Positions 52,837-61,824 of a stretch of DNA of 64,000 nucleotides are shown here, one piece after another. The notes under the pieces are model-generated. The model was not told the origin of the DNA, made no database searches, and worked only from the letters and a program-made list of their open reading frames with translations. The DNA comes from JBDHTS01 sp044221445 (GTDB lineage: Bacteria > Pseudomonadota > Alphaproteobacteria > Micavibrionales > Micavibrionaceae), in NCBI GenBank assembly GCA_044221445.1, contig JBGAPF010000003.1, forward strand, positions 138,937 through 202,936. The letters run 5' to 3'. Position numbers and translations under genes: made by a program. Every line of letters begins with the position of its first letter. Within the stretch, counting starts at the first letter, position 1.

Positions 52837-53388
52837 TCAGGCCGTCACGGATCTAAGGCTTTCCTCGGCCTTCTGCCATTCGGCGATATGCGCCGGCATC
52901 GGCGGGCTCTGACGGTCAGTGCCGAGGATCGCCAAAAGGTCCGATGTCGGCACCGTGATCTTCGTCGCCCGGTCCCAGAAGCTGCCTTTCAGGATGCCGA
53001 TCGCCGCGACCGCGCCCGCCCTGGGGCCGTTGCAGATCACGAAACGCTGCTCCAGGAAGATCCATTTATCGTCCCAGCAGACCACTTCGGTTTCCAGACG
53101 ATACGCCTGGAACGGCGCGAGGGGCAGGCGCCAGCGCATCGTCGCCGCGGCCAGCACCGGCAGGCACCCCCGCCGCATCATGATTTTCAGCAATCCTGTG
53201 CGCAGCACGAGATCGAGCCGGCCCAGGTCCATGATGGTCAGATATCGCCCGTTATTCATGTGGATGTTGAGGTCGAGATCGTTCGGCAGGACATGAAGGC
53301 GCAGAATGCAGGTCTGCAGGATATCCGTCACTTTCGGCCTGAACCGCGCGGCCATGAAAACGATCAGCATACGGATATAAAGGTTCAT
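52837..53388 (-). CDS. Hotdog-fold thioesterase-like protein (THEM6/4-HBT type)
   Basis: A 183-residue protein. The family core N-D-L-D-L-N-I-H-M-N-N-G-R-Y-L near residue 37 matches acyl-CoA thioesterases, where the aspartate/asparagine residues form the active site. F-L-E-Q-R-F-V-I and G-I-L-K-G-S-F continue the hotdog sheet. A weak N-terminal hydrophobic segment is present. It probably hydrolyses an acyl-CoA of unknown chain length. It starts six bases after panC ends and may share its transcript. Confidence 0.82.
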   Translation of the reverse strand: MNLYIRMLIVFMAARFRPKVTDILQTCILRLHVLPNDLDLNIHMNNGRYLTIMDLGRLDLVLRTGLLKIMMRRGCLPVLAAATMRWRLPLAPFQAYRLETEVVCWDDKWIFLEQRFVICNGPRAGAVAAIGILKGSFWDRATKITVPTSDLLAILGTDRQSPPMPAHIAEWQKAEESLRSVTA

Positions 53389-53394
53389 GAGCGG

Positions 53395-54246
53395 TCAGAC
53401 CCCGACATTGTCGATGAGCCGCGCGCGACCAAGGCGCACCGCCGCCAGCACCCTCAGGTTTTCGACCGCCTCCGGCGGCGGGACCGTCAATGTGTCCGCA
53501 TACACGACCTCGATATAATCGATGGAATCGAACCCGGCCCTTTCAAGTAACACGTAGCCGTCTTCCAGGGCGTCTTTCCATGGCCGCCCGGCCCGAATAT
53601 GACGCGCGACTTCAAAAAGGATCTTATTCAACGCCGTCGCCGTTTCATATTCCGCCGGGCTCAGATAGGCATTGCGGGACGACAGGGCCAGGCCGTTACC
53701 ATCCCGCACCGTCGGTACGCCGCCAATGGCCACAGGCATATCAAGATCGAGCGCCAGCCGCCGTATCACCTGCAGCTGCTGCCAGTCCTTTTCACCGAAC
53801 AGCGCGATATCGGGCAGGGCCTGCAGCAGCAGCTTCGTGACGATGGTGGCGACACCCGTGAAATGGCCCGGCCTGAACGGCCCGCACAGGCCGTCGCCGA
53901 CGCCTGCCACCGTCACGGCGGTCGACGCGCCCGACGGATACATTTCGGCAACGGAAGGATGGAACACAGCATGGCCGCCCGCCGCCGCCACCTTCGCAAG
54001 GTCGGCGTCCCATGTACGCGGATAGGCGCTGAAATCCTCGTTCGGCCCGAACTGCGTAGGATTGACGAAAATGGTGACGATGACATGGTCGGCCATGCGC
54101 AGCCCCTGGCGCACCAGTTCGATATGACCGTCATGCAGTGCGCCCATGGTGGGCACCAGCGCAATGCGCTTTCCCGCATTGCGCGCCGCGTGCACATGGG
54201 TACGCAGGGCATTGATCGTATCAAGGATTTCCGGTCTGTCCGTCAT
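53395..54246 (-). CDS. panC: Pantoate-beta-alanine ligase
   Basis: Makes pantothenate from pantoate, beta-alanine and ATP. At 283 residues it has V-P-T-M-G-A-L-H-D-G-H near residue 31, F-V-N-P-T-Q-F-G near 60, F-G-E-K-D-W-Q-Q near 150 and the K-M-S-K-S-equivalent L-S-S-R-N-A-Y-L near 187. It lies upstream of the thioesterase gene and downstream of the oxygenase gene on the same strand. panB is not in the window. Confidence 0.95.
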   Translation of the reverse strand: MTDRPEILDTINALRTHVHAARNAGKRIALVPTMGALHDGHIELVRQGLRMADHVIVTIFVNPTQFGPNEDFSAYPRTWDADLAKVAAAGGHAVFHPSVAEMYPSGASTAVTVAGVGDGLCGPFRPGHFTGVATIVTKLLLQALPDIALFGEKDWQQLQVIRRLALDLDMPVAIGGVPTVRDGNGLALSSRNAYLSPAEYETATALNKILFEVARHIRAGRPWKDALEDGYVLLERAGFDSIDYIEVVYADTLTVPPPEAVENLRVLAAVRLGRARLIDNVGV

Positions 54247-54283
54247 TACCGCACCCTCGGCGTTTTTATGGCTTTAAGTCAAG

Positions 54284-54916
54284 TTATGACAGGGGATCCA
54301 CCCTGCCGCCGACCGACGCGTTGCAGCGGAACCAGCCTGCGATACTGACCCGCTCGCGCGCCGGGGGCCGCACTTCATGGGGCAATTCCTCGCTGAGGAA
54401 CACAGCCAGCGTCCCCTGGAGCGGCAGAATGCGGGCCACCGCCCTGTCTTCACCGCCGCTGTCATAAAGCACCAGGTGACCTCCGTCTTCTTCCCGCCAG
54501 TCGGGCGTCAGGTACGTCACGCAGGATACGACACGGTTGCGCGTGCCGCGCAGGCTGTCGAGATGTTTTTTGTAAAACCCGCCGGCCTGATACAGCGCAT
54601 AATGACATTCATAATCGAACAGGCCGAGAAAGAGGGACTGGTTCAGCGCCGCGCGCAGCCGCTCCATGCGCGCGAGATATTCCGCCTGCGCCGCTGCGCC
54701 CCCGTCCAGCCAAAGCGTCGTATCGGTGCGCACGGCGTCCTGGCCAGCTGTTACTTCCCGTCCCGTGCCGGCTTTCCGGACCATGCTTCTACGATCCCGG
54801 ACATCCTGCAACAACCCTGCTGTCATGGCTGCGGGGAAATACTTCTGTATGACGGCCCAGCCGCTGGCGGCCAGACCTTCGGCTATCATTTTGTCCAGTG
54901 CTTCTTCGTCGCTCAT
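54284..54916 (-). CDS. 2OG-Fe(II) oxygenase (prolyl 4-hydroxylase-like)
   Basis: A 210-residue oxygenase. The iron triad reads H-x-D in Y-K-K-H-L-D-S near residue 117 and the distal histidine in L-P-H-E-V near 178. R-x-S in R-V-S-I-A-G-W-F binds 2-oxoglutarate. This matches bacterial P4Hc-type enzymes that hydroxylate a side chain, but the substrate is unknown. Confidence 0.88.
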   Translation of the reverse strand: MSDEEALDKMIAEGLAASGWAVIQKYFPAAMTAGLLQDVRDRRSMVRKAGTGREVTAGQDAVRTDTTLWLDGGAAAQAEYLARMERLRAALNQSLFLGLFDYECHYALYQAGGFYKKHLDSLRGTRNRVVSCVTYLTPDWREEDGGHLVLYDSGGEDRAVARILPLQGTLAVFLSEELPHEVRPPARERVSIAGWFRCNASVGGRVDPLS

Positions 54917-55010
54917 GTTTTCACGCTACAGCTACGCGTCCAGCGGCGCAAAAGAAACGGTATATGCAGTTTTTGCATGCGCCCCTGCGCGGTTTTTAGG
55001 TCTGAAATAA

Positions 55011-55039
55011 TTGACAGATATATTAGAACGAAATAATAT
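55011..55039 (+). promoter_or_regulatory. Sigma70-type promoter for a small RNA
   Basis: A perfect TTGACA (55011-55016), a 17-base spacer and TAATAT (55034-55039) in an otherwise gene-free stretch. Its only plausible product is the RNA that ends at 55125. Confidence 0.65.
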
Positions 55040-55045
55040 AGGATC

Positions 55046-55125
55046 ACTAGGGCGTAACTTTAGTTTTGAGTATTCTGTCTCTCCTGAGCGGGCGGTTTGC
55101 GTAAGGTGCGGCTGCCCGCTTTTTT
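55046..55125 (+). ncRNA. Candidate small RNA with anti-Shine-Dalgarno loop
   Basis: From the expected start near 55046 about 80 bases run to an intrinsic terminator: AGCGGGC (55087-55093) pairs with GCCCGCT (55114-55120), followed by a T-tract. The 5' part is A/U-rich single strand and contains TCTCTCCT just before the terminator stem, able to pair with ribosome-binding sites. The terminator reaches the stop codon of the convergent 55124 gene. No ORF with a ribosome site fits. Confidence 0.55.
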
Positions 55126-55381
55126 ATTTATCGTCCATCATGGCGCGCAGGCTGTCAGCTACCTTGCCCTTGTCCATCGCGCGGATAATGTCACGCGCTT
55201 TCATGCCCGGCGTCTTTTCCTTCATCTGTTGTTCCTTGGCCTGAATCAGATGCGCAAGGCGCTGAAGGTTTTCCTCGCCGATTTCGGCGCGCGCCTTGCG
55301 CGCATTGGCAAGCGCCTGTGCCTTGGCGTCGCTTTTGCTGATCGTTTTGGCTGCGGCTTTCTTCTTTTTCGACCAGAACAT
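55124..55381 (-). CDS. Small basic/charged protein of unknown function
   Basis: An 85-residue, highly charged, probably fully helical protein. It begins M-F-W-S-K-K-K-K-A-A-A-K and contains A-L-A-N-A-R-K-A-R-A-E-I-G-E-E-N-L-Q-R-L-A. It lies 11 bases after the fatty-acid oxidation genes and probably belongs to that transcript. I recall similar small alphaproteobacterial proteins but know no function. Confidence 0.7.
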   Translation of the reverse strand: MFWSKKKKAAAKTISKSDAKAQALANARKARAEIGEENLQRLAHLIQAKEQQMKEKTPGMKARDIIRAMDKGKVADSLRAMMDDK

Positions 55382-55392
55382 CGGAATCTCCG

Positions 55393-57807
55393 TCAGTTGC
55401 GCAGCGGCTTGCCGGTTTTGAGCATATGATCGATGCGGTCGAGGGTACCCTGGTTATGGACCAGCTTCATAAATTCGTCGCGTTCCAGATCCAGAACGTC
55501 CTGTTCCGACAGCGGTCTGGTCCAGTCCCCTTCCGGTCCGCCCGACAGCACATTGGCCAGCGCCGCCGAGACGGTCACGTCATAAGGCGTCGCCTTGCCG
55601 GTTTTGGCCAGGTCGGCGACGGCCATGTTAAGGGCGTATTCACCCGTGGGTCCGGGCAGGCGGATATCCTGTACCGGTTCCGGCGCCTGATAATTCTGCG
55701 CCAGCTCCAGCGCCTTTTCCTTGGCATCGAACAACAGCCGGTCGCGGTTCATGGTGATGCCGTCGGCGTCGCGCAGATAACCGATGTCTTTCGCCTCCGC
55801 CGCAGACTTGGCGACCTTGGCGGTTCCGATGGTCTCGAAAGCCTGCCGTACGCTGCCCATCGGGGTGACGGGCGGGGAAAACCAGATCCGGTCCTGGCCG
55901 GTCACATCCTTGACGTCATGCCGGTATTTCGCGCGTTCCCTGTTCTGAAACCGCAGCAGCATTTCCTTGCAGCCGCCCCAGCCGGGGATCAGGCCAACAC
56001 CGACCTCCACCAGGCCACAATAGGTTTCCGCATGCGCCTGGATATGGTCGGCATGCAGCAAAATTTCACATCCGCCGCCCAGCGCCATGCCAGAAGGCGC
56101 AGCCACAACAGGAAATGCTGCAAACTTAAGCGCAGCATATGTACGTTGTCCGCCGAGGATCAGTGCATCGATTTCAGGCCATAGGCCCGCGCCCATGGCG
56201 AACAGGGCAAGGCCGAGATTGGCCCCGGCCGAGAAATGCGACCCTTCATTATAGACGACCAGCGCTTTCCAATGACCCTGGCCGTCCCCGATCAGGCGGA
56301 TCGCCTGCTCATAAGCTGCGAAGACCTGTTCGTCGATCGCGTTCATCTTACCCGTGAATTCGATGCAGACCACGCCGTCCCCGATATCCCACAGGCTGGC
56401 GCTGATATTCTCGTAAAGCGGTTTCGACCGCAGCCGGATATCGGAGAGCAACAGGACGCCTTCCAGCCGGACGATATCGTGATAAACACCGTCCACGCCA
56501 AAGAACTGCCGCCGACCCTGTTCGATGCGGTAAAACTTTCCGTCTCCCAGTTTTTCCAGAAGCGGCGGCACGTCCATGCCCGCCTGCCTCAGCTGGCCCG
56601 CAAACCAGGACGGCCCCAGCGCGTCGATCATCTCGAACGGCCCGGATTTCCAGTTATAGCCGAGGCGCATCGCCTCATCGACATCGGCGACGCTGTCCGC
56701 GATTTCCGGCACCAGCCCCGCCGCATAATGCAGCGTCTGGAACAGAACGGCACGGGCATACCGCCCGCCTTCGTCATCCGTCTCCACGACGGCGCGCAGG
56801 CCCTGCTTGCCGGCCGCGACCGAGTCCAGTTTCGGTTTTTCGGCCTTGCGGTAGCTTCCTGCCTCGGTAAATCCGGTCTCGGCCAGCACGATGGCCTGTT
56901 TCGTTTTCTCAAGCGGGGCGGCGGGATCGAGGCGATAAAATCCGCCCTTGCCCTTACGCCCCGTATAGCCTGCCGCGATCATCTGGTGAATGAATGGAAA
57001 ATCGATATGGATGCGCCTGTATCCGTCGCCCTCGGGCAGGGTGGACAGCAGCGACTCCGCGAGATGCGGCATCAGGTCGATCCCGACGAGGTCGATCAGC
57101 CCGAACACGCCCGTCTTCGGGATGCCGACCGGTTTCGACATCACCGCGTCGGCGATTTCGATCTTCACATTGCTTTTGATCGCCTCGTTCACCCCGGCCT
57201 GGAGCCAGAACGTGCCGATGCGGTTGGCGATGAAACCGGGCGTGTCATGGCATTTCACAATACCCTTGCCAAGGTTCACGTCGCAGAACCGCGTCACGTC
57301 GTCTATGGCATCGGGCCGCGTCATGGGACCCGTCACGAGTTCAAGCAGGCGCATGTAGCGCGGCGGATTAAAGAAGTGGGTGATAAGGAAGTCGCGCGCC
57401 AGCAGATCCCCAAACGGTTCGACCAGATTATGCAAGGGGATGGTCGAGGTGTTGGAGGATACGATGGAACCCTTGCGGCGGTAGCGCTGGACCTTCTCAT
57501 AGGTCGCGTGCTTGACCTTCAGGTCCTCCAGCACGACTTCGATGATCCAGTCACAATCTCCCAGGAGCGGCAGGTCGTCTTCCATATTGCCCGGGGTGAT
57601 CAGCGTCGCGTTTTTAGGCGACATCAGCGGGGCCGGATCGGCCTTCAGCAGCTTCTGGATCGCGTTCTTCGCCAGCATGGACCGGTCGGTCGCGTCCTTC
57701 GGCACGATATCCAGCATGACAACCGGTATGCCCGCATTGGCCACCTGGGCGGCAATGCCGGACCCCATGACCCCCGAACCGATGACCGCGACTTTACGGA
57801 TGGTCAT
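55393..57807 (-). CDS. 3-hydroxyacyl-CoA dehydrogenase / enoyl-CoA hydratase (FadJ/FadB-type)
   Basis: An 804-residue two-domain fatty-acid oxidation enzyme with the dehydrogenase first. The NAD motif G-S-G-V-M-G-S-G near residue 10, S-N-T-S-T near 120, H-F-F-N-P-P near 145 and a second C-terminal dehydrogenase half precede the hydratase domain (from about 490). There the oxyanion-hole segments H-F-S-A-G-A-N-L-G near 527 and G-M-A-L-G-G-G-C-E near 576 are seen. The start ATG overlaps the thiolase stop (ATGA). Confidence 0.92.
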   Translation of the reverse strand: MTIRKVAVIGSGVMGSGIAAQVANAGIPVVMLDIVPKDATDRSMLAKNAIQKLLKADPAPLMSPKNATLITPGNMEDDLPLLGDCDWIIEVVLEDLKVKHATYEKVQRYRRKGSIVSSNTSTIPLHNLVEPFGDLLARDFLITHFFNPPRYMRLLELVTGPMTRPDAIDDVTRFCDVNLGKGIVKCHDTPGFIANRIGTFWLQAGVNEAIKSNVKIEIADAVMSKPVGIPKTGVFGLIDLVGIDLMPHLAESLLSTLPEGDGYRRIHIDFPFIHQMIAAGYTGRKGKGGFYRLDPAAPLEKTKQAIVLAETGFTEAGSYRKAEKPKLDSVAAGKQGLRAVVETDDEGGRYARAVLFQTLHYAAGLVPEIADSVADVDEAMRLGYNWKSGPFEMIDALGPSWFAGQLRQAGMDVPPLLEKLGDGKFYRIEQGRRQFFGVDGVYHDIVRLEGVLLLSDIRLRSKPLYENISASLWDIGDGVVCIEFTGKMNAIDEQVFAAYEQAIRLIGDGQGHWKALVVYNEGSHFSAGANLGLALFAMGAGLWPEIDALILGGQRTYAALKFAAFPVVAAPSGMALGGGCEILLHADHIQAHAETYCGLVEVGVGLIPGWGGCKEMLLRFQNRERAKYRHDVKDVTGQDRIWFSPPVTPMGSVRQAFETIGTAKVAKSAAEAKDIGYLRDADGITMNRDRLLFDAKEKALELAQNYQAPEPVQDIRLPGPTGEYALNMAVADLAKTGKATPYDVTVSAALANVLSGGPEGDWTRPLSEQDVLDLERDEFMKLVHNQGTLDRIDHMLKTGKPLRN

Positions 57808-58934
57808 TGCACCGACTCCAGCACGATCGCGGTGCCCTGCCCGCCGCCGATGCACATGGTGGCGAGGCCGCGTTTCTTGCCTTCGCGTTTCAGCAGCGCC
57901 GCCAGCTTGCCGGTGATCCGCGCGCCCGATGCGCCCAGCGGGTGGCCCAGCGCGATGGCGCCGCCGTCTAAGTTCAGCTTTGCAGGATCGATACCCAGTT
58001 CCTTGACGACCGACAGCGATTGGGACGCAAACGCCTCGTTCAGTTCGAACAGGTCGATATCCTTGATGGCCAGGCCCGCGCGGTTCAGCGCCTTCATCGT
58101 CGCCGGCACCGGGCCGATTCCCATGATCTCGGCCTTGCAGCCTGCGGTGCCGACAGACAGTATGCGCGCGAGGATGGGCAGGCTCTGATGCCGTGCATAG
58201 TCTTCCGACGCCACAAGTACCGCCGACGCGCCGTCGGTCAGGGGCGAAGCCGTGCCCGCCGTGACAGTGCCGTCCAGCGAGAAAGCTGGTTTCAGGCCGG
58301 CCAGCGCCTCGGCGGAAGTCTCGGGCCGTATACAACCGTCTTCCGTCACCTTGCCGATCGGGACGATCTCGTCCCTGAATTTTCCTTCGGCGCGGGCCTT
58401 GGCCGCCTTCTGTTGCGAGGCGACGGCGAAGGCTTCCTGGTCCGCCCGCGCGATGCCATACATTTTCGCGAGATTTTCCGCGGTCTCGCCCATGCCCATA
58501 TAGGCCTGAGGATAAATCTGGCCCAGTCTGGGGTTCGGCATTGGGTTGAAGCCGCCCATCGGGATGCGGCTCATAGACTCAACACCGGCACAGATGAAAG
58601 CTTCGCCTGCCCCCATCTGGATATAGCCCGCCGCCATGTGCACTATGGTCATCGACGACCCGCAGAACCGGTTCACGGTCGCGCCCGCTACGGAATCCGG
58701 CAGCTGGGCCAGCTGGCCCACGATCTTGGCGAGGTTGAACCCCTGCTCCGCTTCCGGAAAGGCGCAGCCCATCAAAAGATCCTCGATATCCGCCGGATTG
58801 ACCCGTGTTTCACGCACCAGCGCCCGCACAACCGCCGCCGCCATGTCGTCGGGCCGCGTCTGGGCCAGCGCACCCTTGCCGGCGAAATGGAATGGAGAGC
58901 GCTTGTAACCGCAGATAACGACAGGCCTTTGCAT
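57804..58934 (-). CDS. Acetyl-CoA C-acyltransferase (3-ketoacyl-CoA thiolase)
   Basis: Cleaves 3-ketoacyl-CoA in beta-oxidation. The 376-residue protein has the nucleophilic cysteine in V-N-R-F-C-G-S-S near residue 90, N-E-A-F-A near 299, the active-site G-G-A-I-A-L-G-H-P-L-G-A-S-G-A-R near 326 and C-I-G-G-G-Q-G near 360. It is the first gene of an operon with the dehydrogenase/hydratase. A TATATA stretch about 60 bases upstream may hold the promoter. Confidence 0.94.
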   Translation of the reverse strand: MQRPVVICGYKRSPFHFAGKGALAQTRPDDMAAAVVRALVRETRVNPADIEDLLMGCAFPEAEQGFNLAKIVGQLAQLPDSVAGATVNRFCGSSMTIVHMAAGYIQMGAGEAFICAGVESMSRIPMGGFNPMPNPRLGQIYPQAYMGMGETAENLAKMYGIARADQEAFAVASQQKAAKARAEGKFRDEIVPIGKVTEDGCIRPETSAEALAGLKPAFSLDGTVTAGTASPLTDGASAVLVASEDYARHQSLPILARILSVGTAGCKAEIMGIGPVPATMKALNRAGLAIKDIDLFELNEAFASQSLSVVKELGIDPAKLNLDGGAIALGHPLGASGARITGKLAALLKREGKKRGLATMCIGGGQGTAIVLESVQ

Positions 58935-59118
58935 GGTCGGACCCTTTTATATGACAGAAATGAAAACGGGACGAACGCCCCTTCTTAACCATACATATAT
59001 ATAGCGTCCAAATCCATGCCTTCCACAGACGGATTTTCCCTTTGACAATCAGGGTAAAATCGGGCAGCAAGAGGTCTCCGGAAAAACGGATTGTCTTTAT
59101 GAAAAGGGAGATGCCATC

Positions 59119-59511
59119 GTGCCTGTCGCCTTAGCCGAAAAAGGTTTGAAGCGGATTTGCCCGAGCTGTGGCAACCGTTATTACGATTTCAACCAGCGCC
59201 CGGTCAAATGCCCGAGCTGCGCCACCGAGTTTACCGGCGAACTGAAAGTCAAATCCCGCCGCGGACGCGTCGCCGCCATCGAGGAAGAACCCGTCAGCCC
59301 CGCCGCCCGCAAAGGCGCGGCACCGGAAGCGGATGAGGATGATATCGTGGCCGTCGAGGGCGACGAAGACACGGTCAGCCTCGACGAAGTCGTCGACTTG
59401 GAAGAAGGCGCCGCCGACGCCGACGATGACACGCTCGACCTCGACACAGACCTGGACGACGATCTCGACGACGCCGAAGTCCTGGATGTCGAGGAAGACG
59501 AAAAGGATTGA
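59119..59511 (+). CDS. TIGR02300-family protein (FYDLN acid domain)
   Basis: A 130-residue protein. The N-terminal zinc ribbon K-R-I-C-P-S-C-G-N-R-Y-Y-D-F-N-Q-R-P-V-K-C-P-S-C and the long Asp/Glu tail identify the alphaproteobacterial TIGR02300 family. Its function is not established. The GTG start is preceded by GGGAG. The stop overlaps the prmA start (TTGA). Confidence 0.92.
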   Translation: MPVALAEKGLKRICPSCGNRYYDFNQRPVKCPSCATEFTGELKVKSRRGRVAAIEEEPVSPAARKGAAPEADEDDIVAVEGDEDTVSLDEVVDLEEGAADADDDTLDLDTDLDDDLDDAEVLDVEEDEKD

Positions 59512-60461
59512 GCTTCGTCCCCGAAGCGGAAGCGGAGGCTGATCTGTACAGCCTCACGCTTCGTCTTCCCGCTCATATCGACGACGCGGATATCAGCGTG
59601 TTTTCCTTTACCCCCTGCGACGAAAGCCGTTCCTATAAGGGGGGCAGACCTTTGTCGATCCTCGCAGCGCGCGAGGGCAACGACCATCGCGCCGCTTGGA
59701 CCCTGGTCTGGTTTTTCGATGGCAGGCCCGACGCCCGGGTGTTGAGCGAATTTTTGAACGCGGTCGGAATTCCCGCTGTCCCTCCTGTATCTCCCGGCGA
59801 CTTCACGCTTGAAAAAGTGCCGGAGACAGACTGGCTGAAGCAATGCTACCGCCAGTTCGAACCCTTTCATGAAAGCGGCTTCTATATTTACGGCAGCCAT
59901 ATCGCCCAGCCGGAACCGGGGCCTGATATCGCCATGCAAATCGACGCCACGACCGCGTTCGGTTCCGGCGAGCACGGAACGACGGCGGGATGCCTGAACC
60001 TGCTCGCCCGGCTCAAGGCAGAAGGTTTCAACCCAGAAAGCGTTCTCGATCTCGGTACTGGATCGGGTATTCTGGGCGTTGCCGCCTGTAAATTATGGAA
60101 GACGAGGGTCGTGGCCAGCGATATCGATCCGGAAGCCGTGAGGGTCGCCGCGCATCACAGGGATATAAACCATGTGGCAGTCAGCAATATGGAATGTATA
60201 GAGAGTAACGGTTTTGCTGCACAAAATCTGCAGCAAAAAACGGCTTATAACCTTGTGATCGCCAATATCCTGGCAGGCCCTTTGCGTGAAATGTCCCGGG
60301 ATATAGCGCTTTCATGCGCGCCAGGCGGCTTTATCGTTCTGTCTGGCATGCTGCATGAACAGGCGCTTGAAATCGAGGATTTATATTGCGGTCTTGGGTG
60401 CAGCTTGGCGGCGAGAGTCGAACGAGACCCCTGGACATCGCTTCTGCTGCGTAAGGCGTGA
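59508..60461 (+). CDS. prmA: Ribosomal protein L11 methyltransferase
   Basis: Methylates L11 with S-adenosylmethionine. The 317-residue protein has the PrmA N-terminal domain, F-G-S-G-E-H-G-T-T near residue 152, motif I L-D-L-G-T-G-S-G-I-L near 180 and V-I-A-N-I-L-A near 250. The start is a TTG overlapping the preceding stop, with GAAAAGG upstream, a common arrangement for coupled genes but an unusual start codon. Confidence 0.93.
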   Translation: MSFVPEAEAEADLYSLTLRLPAHIDDADISVFSFTPCDESRSYKGGRPLSILAAREGNDHRAAWTLVWFFDGRPDARVLSEFLNAVGIPAVPPVSPGDFTLEKVPETDWLKQCYRQFEPFHESGFYIYGSHIAQPEPGPDIAMQIDATTAFGSGEHGTTAGCLNLLARLKAEGFNPESVLDLGTGSGILGVAACKLWKTRVVASDIDPEAVRVAAHHRDINHVAVSNMECIESNGFAAQNLQQKTAYNLVIANILAGPLREMSRDIALSCAPGGFIVLSGMLHEQALEIEDLYCGLGCSLAARVERDPWTSLLLRKA

Positions 60462-60463
60462 GT

Positions 60464-60934
60464 TCAGCCGTTACAGCCCGGATAAAGACGGTGTAACCTT
60501 AAAATCCTTTCGCAATCCGGAACATGGCCCGCATTGATCTGGTTGATAAGGAACAGCGCGACCGAGAGGGCGCGGCCACCTGTCCGTCCGTCCCCGGCCA
60601 GGGGGCGGGACATGATCTTCAGGTCCTTGACGGGGACTTCGCGCGATAAAAGGCCGGGACAGGGCTGGAATGTAAAGTCAAGCACAGGCAGGGCGATGGA
60701 ATCGCTCTGGACACCATAGGCCCAGGTTTCGATCCGCAGCCTGTACCAGACGTCGCCGCCCTCGGCGAGCGGTTCGATATTATAAGAGAGGCCGAACAGG
60801 CGGGCGTCCCGGGCGTTGCGGAGAAGGGCCGTGCCTTTGGCCGTGGGAACCGCCGAGAAGGCGCTTACGCCCTGCGGCGGCCACAGGGTGCCGTCGGAAG
60901 ATGGAATGTCCAGTTCTCTGTTCAATCCCGTCAT
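60464..60934 (-). CDS. Hypothetical protein
   Basis: A 156-residue protein, start M-T-G-L-N-R-E-L-D-I-P. It has a beta-rich look (V-W-Y-R-L-R-I-E-T-W-A-Y-G, A-L-P-V-L-D-F-T-F-Q-P-C-P-G) and ends R-I-L-R-L-H-R-L-Y-P-G-C. No signal peptide and no family that I know. It ends three bases from prmA on the opposite strand. Confidence 0.6.
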   Translation of the reverse strand: MTGLNRELDIPSSDGTLWPPQGVSAFSAVPTAKGTALLRNARDARLFGLSYNIEPLAEGGDVWYRLRIETWAYGVQSDSIALPVLDFTFQPCPGLLSREVPVKDLKIMSRPLAGDGRTGGRALSVALFLINQINAGHVPDCERILRLHRLYPGCNG

Positions 60935-61140
60935 TATAAATGCCCTTGTTTTCGCAGAGCAGCGTCCGGCTTTTTCAGCCGTTGTCGTTTTTATTCGTGA
61001 AACCAGAAGCCGATTAGAACGCAAATTCTTGGGAATTTCAAGCGTTTATATATAAGTTGCCTAAAAAAGAACTTATGGAATGTATTTTATCAAGATCATG
61101 ACTTTTAAAAGCTCATTTAATTGTAAGCGCAGCGGAAGAA
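60935..61140. other. Short intergenic region
   Basis: About 200 bases between two minus-strand genes, A/T-rich toward 61080. It holds the promoter of the 60464-60934 gene. No clear hairpin with T-tract was found. Confidence 0.4.
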
Positions 61141-61821
61141 TTACTGTCCCTGTTGTATCCTGTTCTTGACCGACCTGTTCCAGAAATCGAGCAGATAGAG
61201 CAGGACGAAATAAAACATGTAGAGTTCGATGACCTCGCTGGCGCGGAAGAACAGGCTGACGCCGAATAGTTCGCGGGCGGCCATATTGACGATCTTGACC
61301 AGGGCGGCGATCCCCGCCACGGGCGCCAGGCTGTCGGACGGGTAGATCGCGCTGAACCGCGCGGGCAGCGCCGCCGGCCTGACCCGGCGCAGCAGCGGGA
61401 TCAGCAGGCCGCCGACGAACATGCCGATCTGCAGCACCCAGCGCGGCTTCTGATCGAGCCAGCTTGAGGTGTTGTGCAGATTGGTCTCGTCCTGGTCGTT
61501 CAGCGCGGCCCATTCTTCCGGCGTGCTCCAGTGCAGGAACTGCTGGCCCCAGCTGATCTCCTCGCCCGCGATATAGAAGGACGCGAGCGCGGCGACGGCG
61601 ATCCAGGCGAACAGCCACGGATGGGCGCGGCGGTCCATGCGCCAGAGGATGCGGCAGGCGGCCAGAAAAGCGGCGAAAATCGCCGCGAACTGCAGCAGTT
61701 CGTAAAGCCCGTTTTCCGACAGAAGCCATTCCAGCCCCGGGCGGCCGAGGAAAATTTCGCACCCGATCTGGGCGACGATCCATAACAGAGGCAGCCAGAG
61801 CCAGAGAAAACGCGACAGCAT
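61141..61821 (-). CDS. Multi-pass membrane protein of unknown function
   Basis: A 226-residue protein with about six hydrophobic segments. A conserved-looking loop, A-G-E-E-I-S-W-G-Q-Q-F-L-H-W and then E-T-N-L-H-N, lies near 86-117 between helices. I have seen this G-E-E-I-S-W-G-Q / N-L-H-N combination in uncharacterised bacterial membrane proteins. It lies three bases after glmS and is probably co-transcribed. Confidence 0.75.
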   Translation of the reverse strand: MLSRFLWLWLPLLWIVAQIGCEIFLGRPGLEWLLSENGLYELLQFAAIFAAFLAACRILWRMDRRAHPWLFAWIAVAALASFYIAGEEISWGQQFLHWSTPEEWAALNDQDETNLHNTSSWLDQKPRWVLQIGMFVGGLLIPLLRRVRPAALPARFSAIYPSDSLAPVAGIAALVKIVNMAARELFGVSLFFRASEVIELYMFYFVLLYLLDFWNRSVKNRIQQGQ

Positions 61822-61824
61822 CGG

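Noticed and set aside
56236..58188. 650-codon open frame opposite the fatty-acid oxidation genes
   Set aside because: Antisense shadow. It spans two real genes and has no protein-like motif.
57808..58335. N-terminal extension of the hydroxyacyl-CoA dehydrogenase frame
   Set aside because: It overlaps thiolase in another frame. The NAD-binding motif sits right after ATG 57807, which also overlaps the thiolase stop as expected for coupling.
59042..59060. TTGACA followed by TAAAAT upstream of the TIGR02300 gene as a promoter
   Set aside because: The two hexamers are only seven bases apart, far from the 16-18 needed for a sigma70 promoter.
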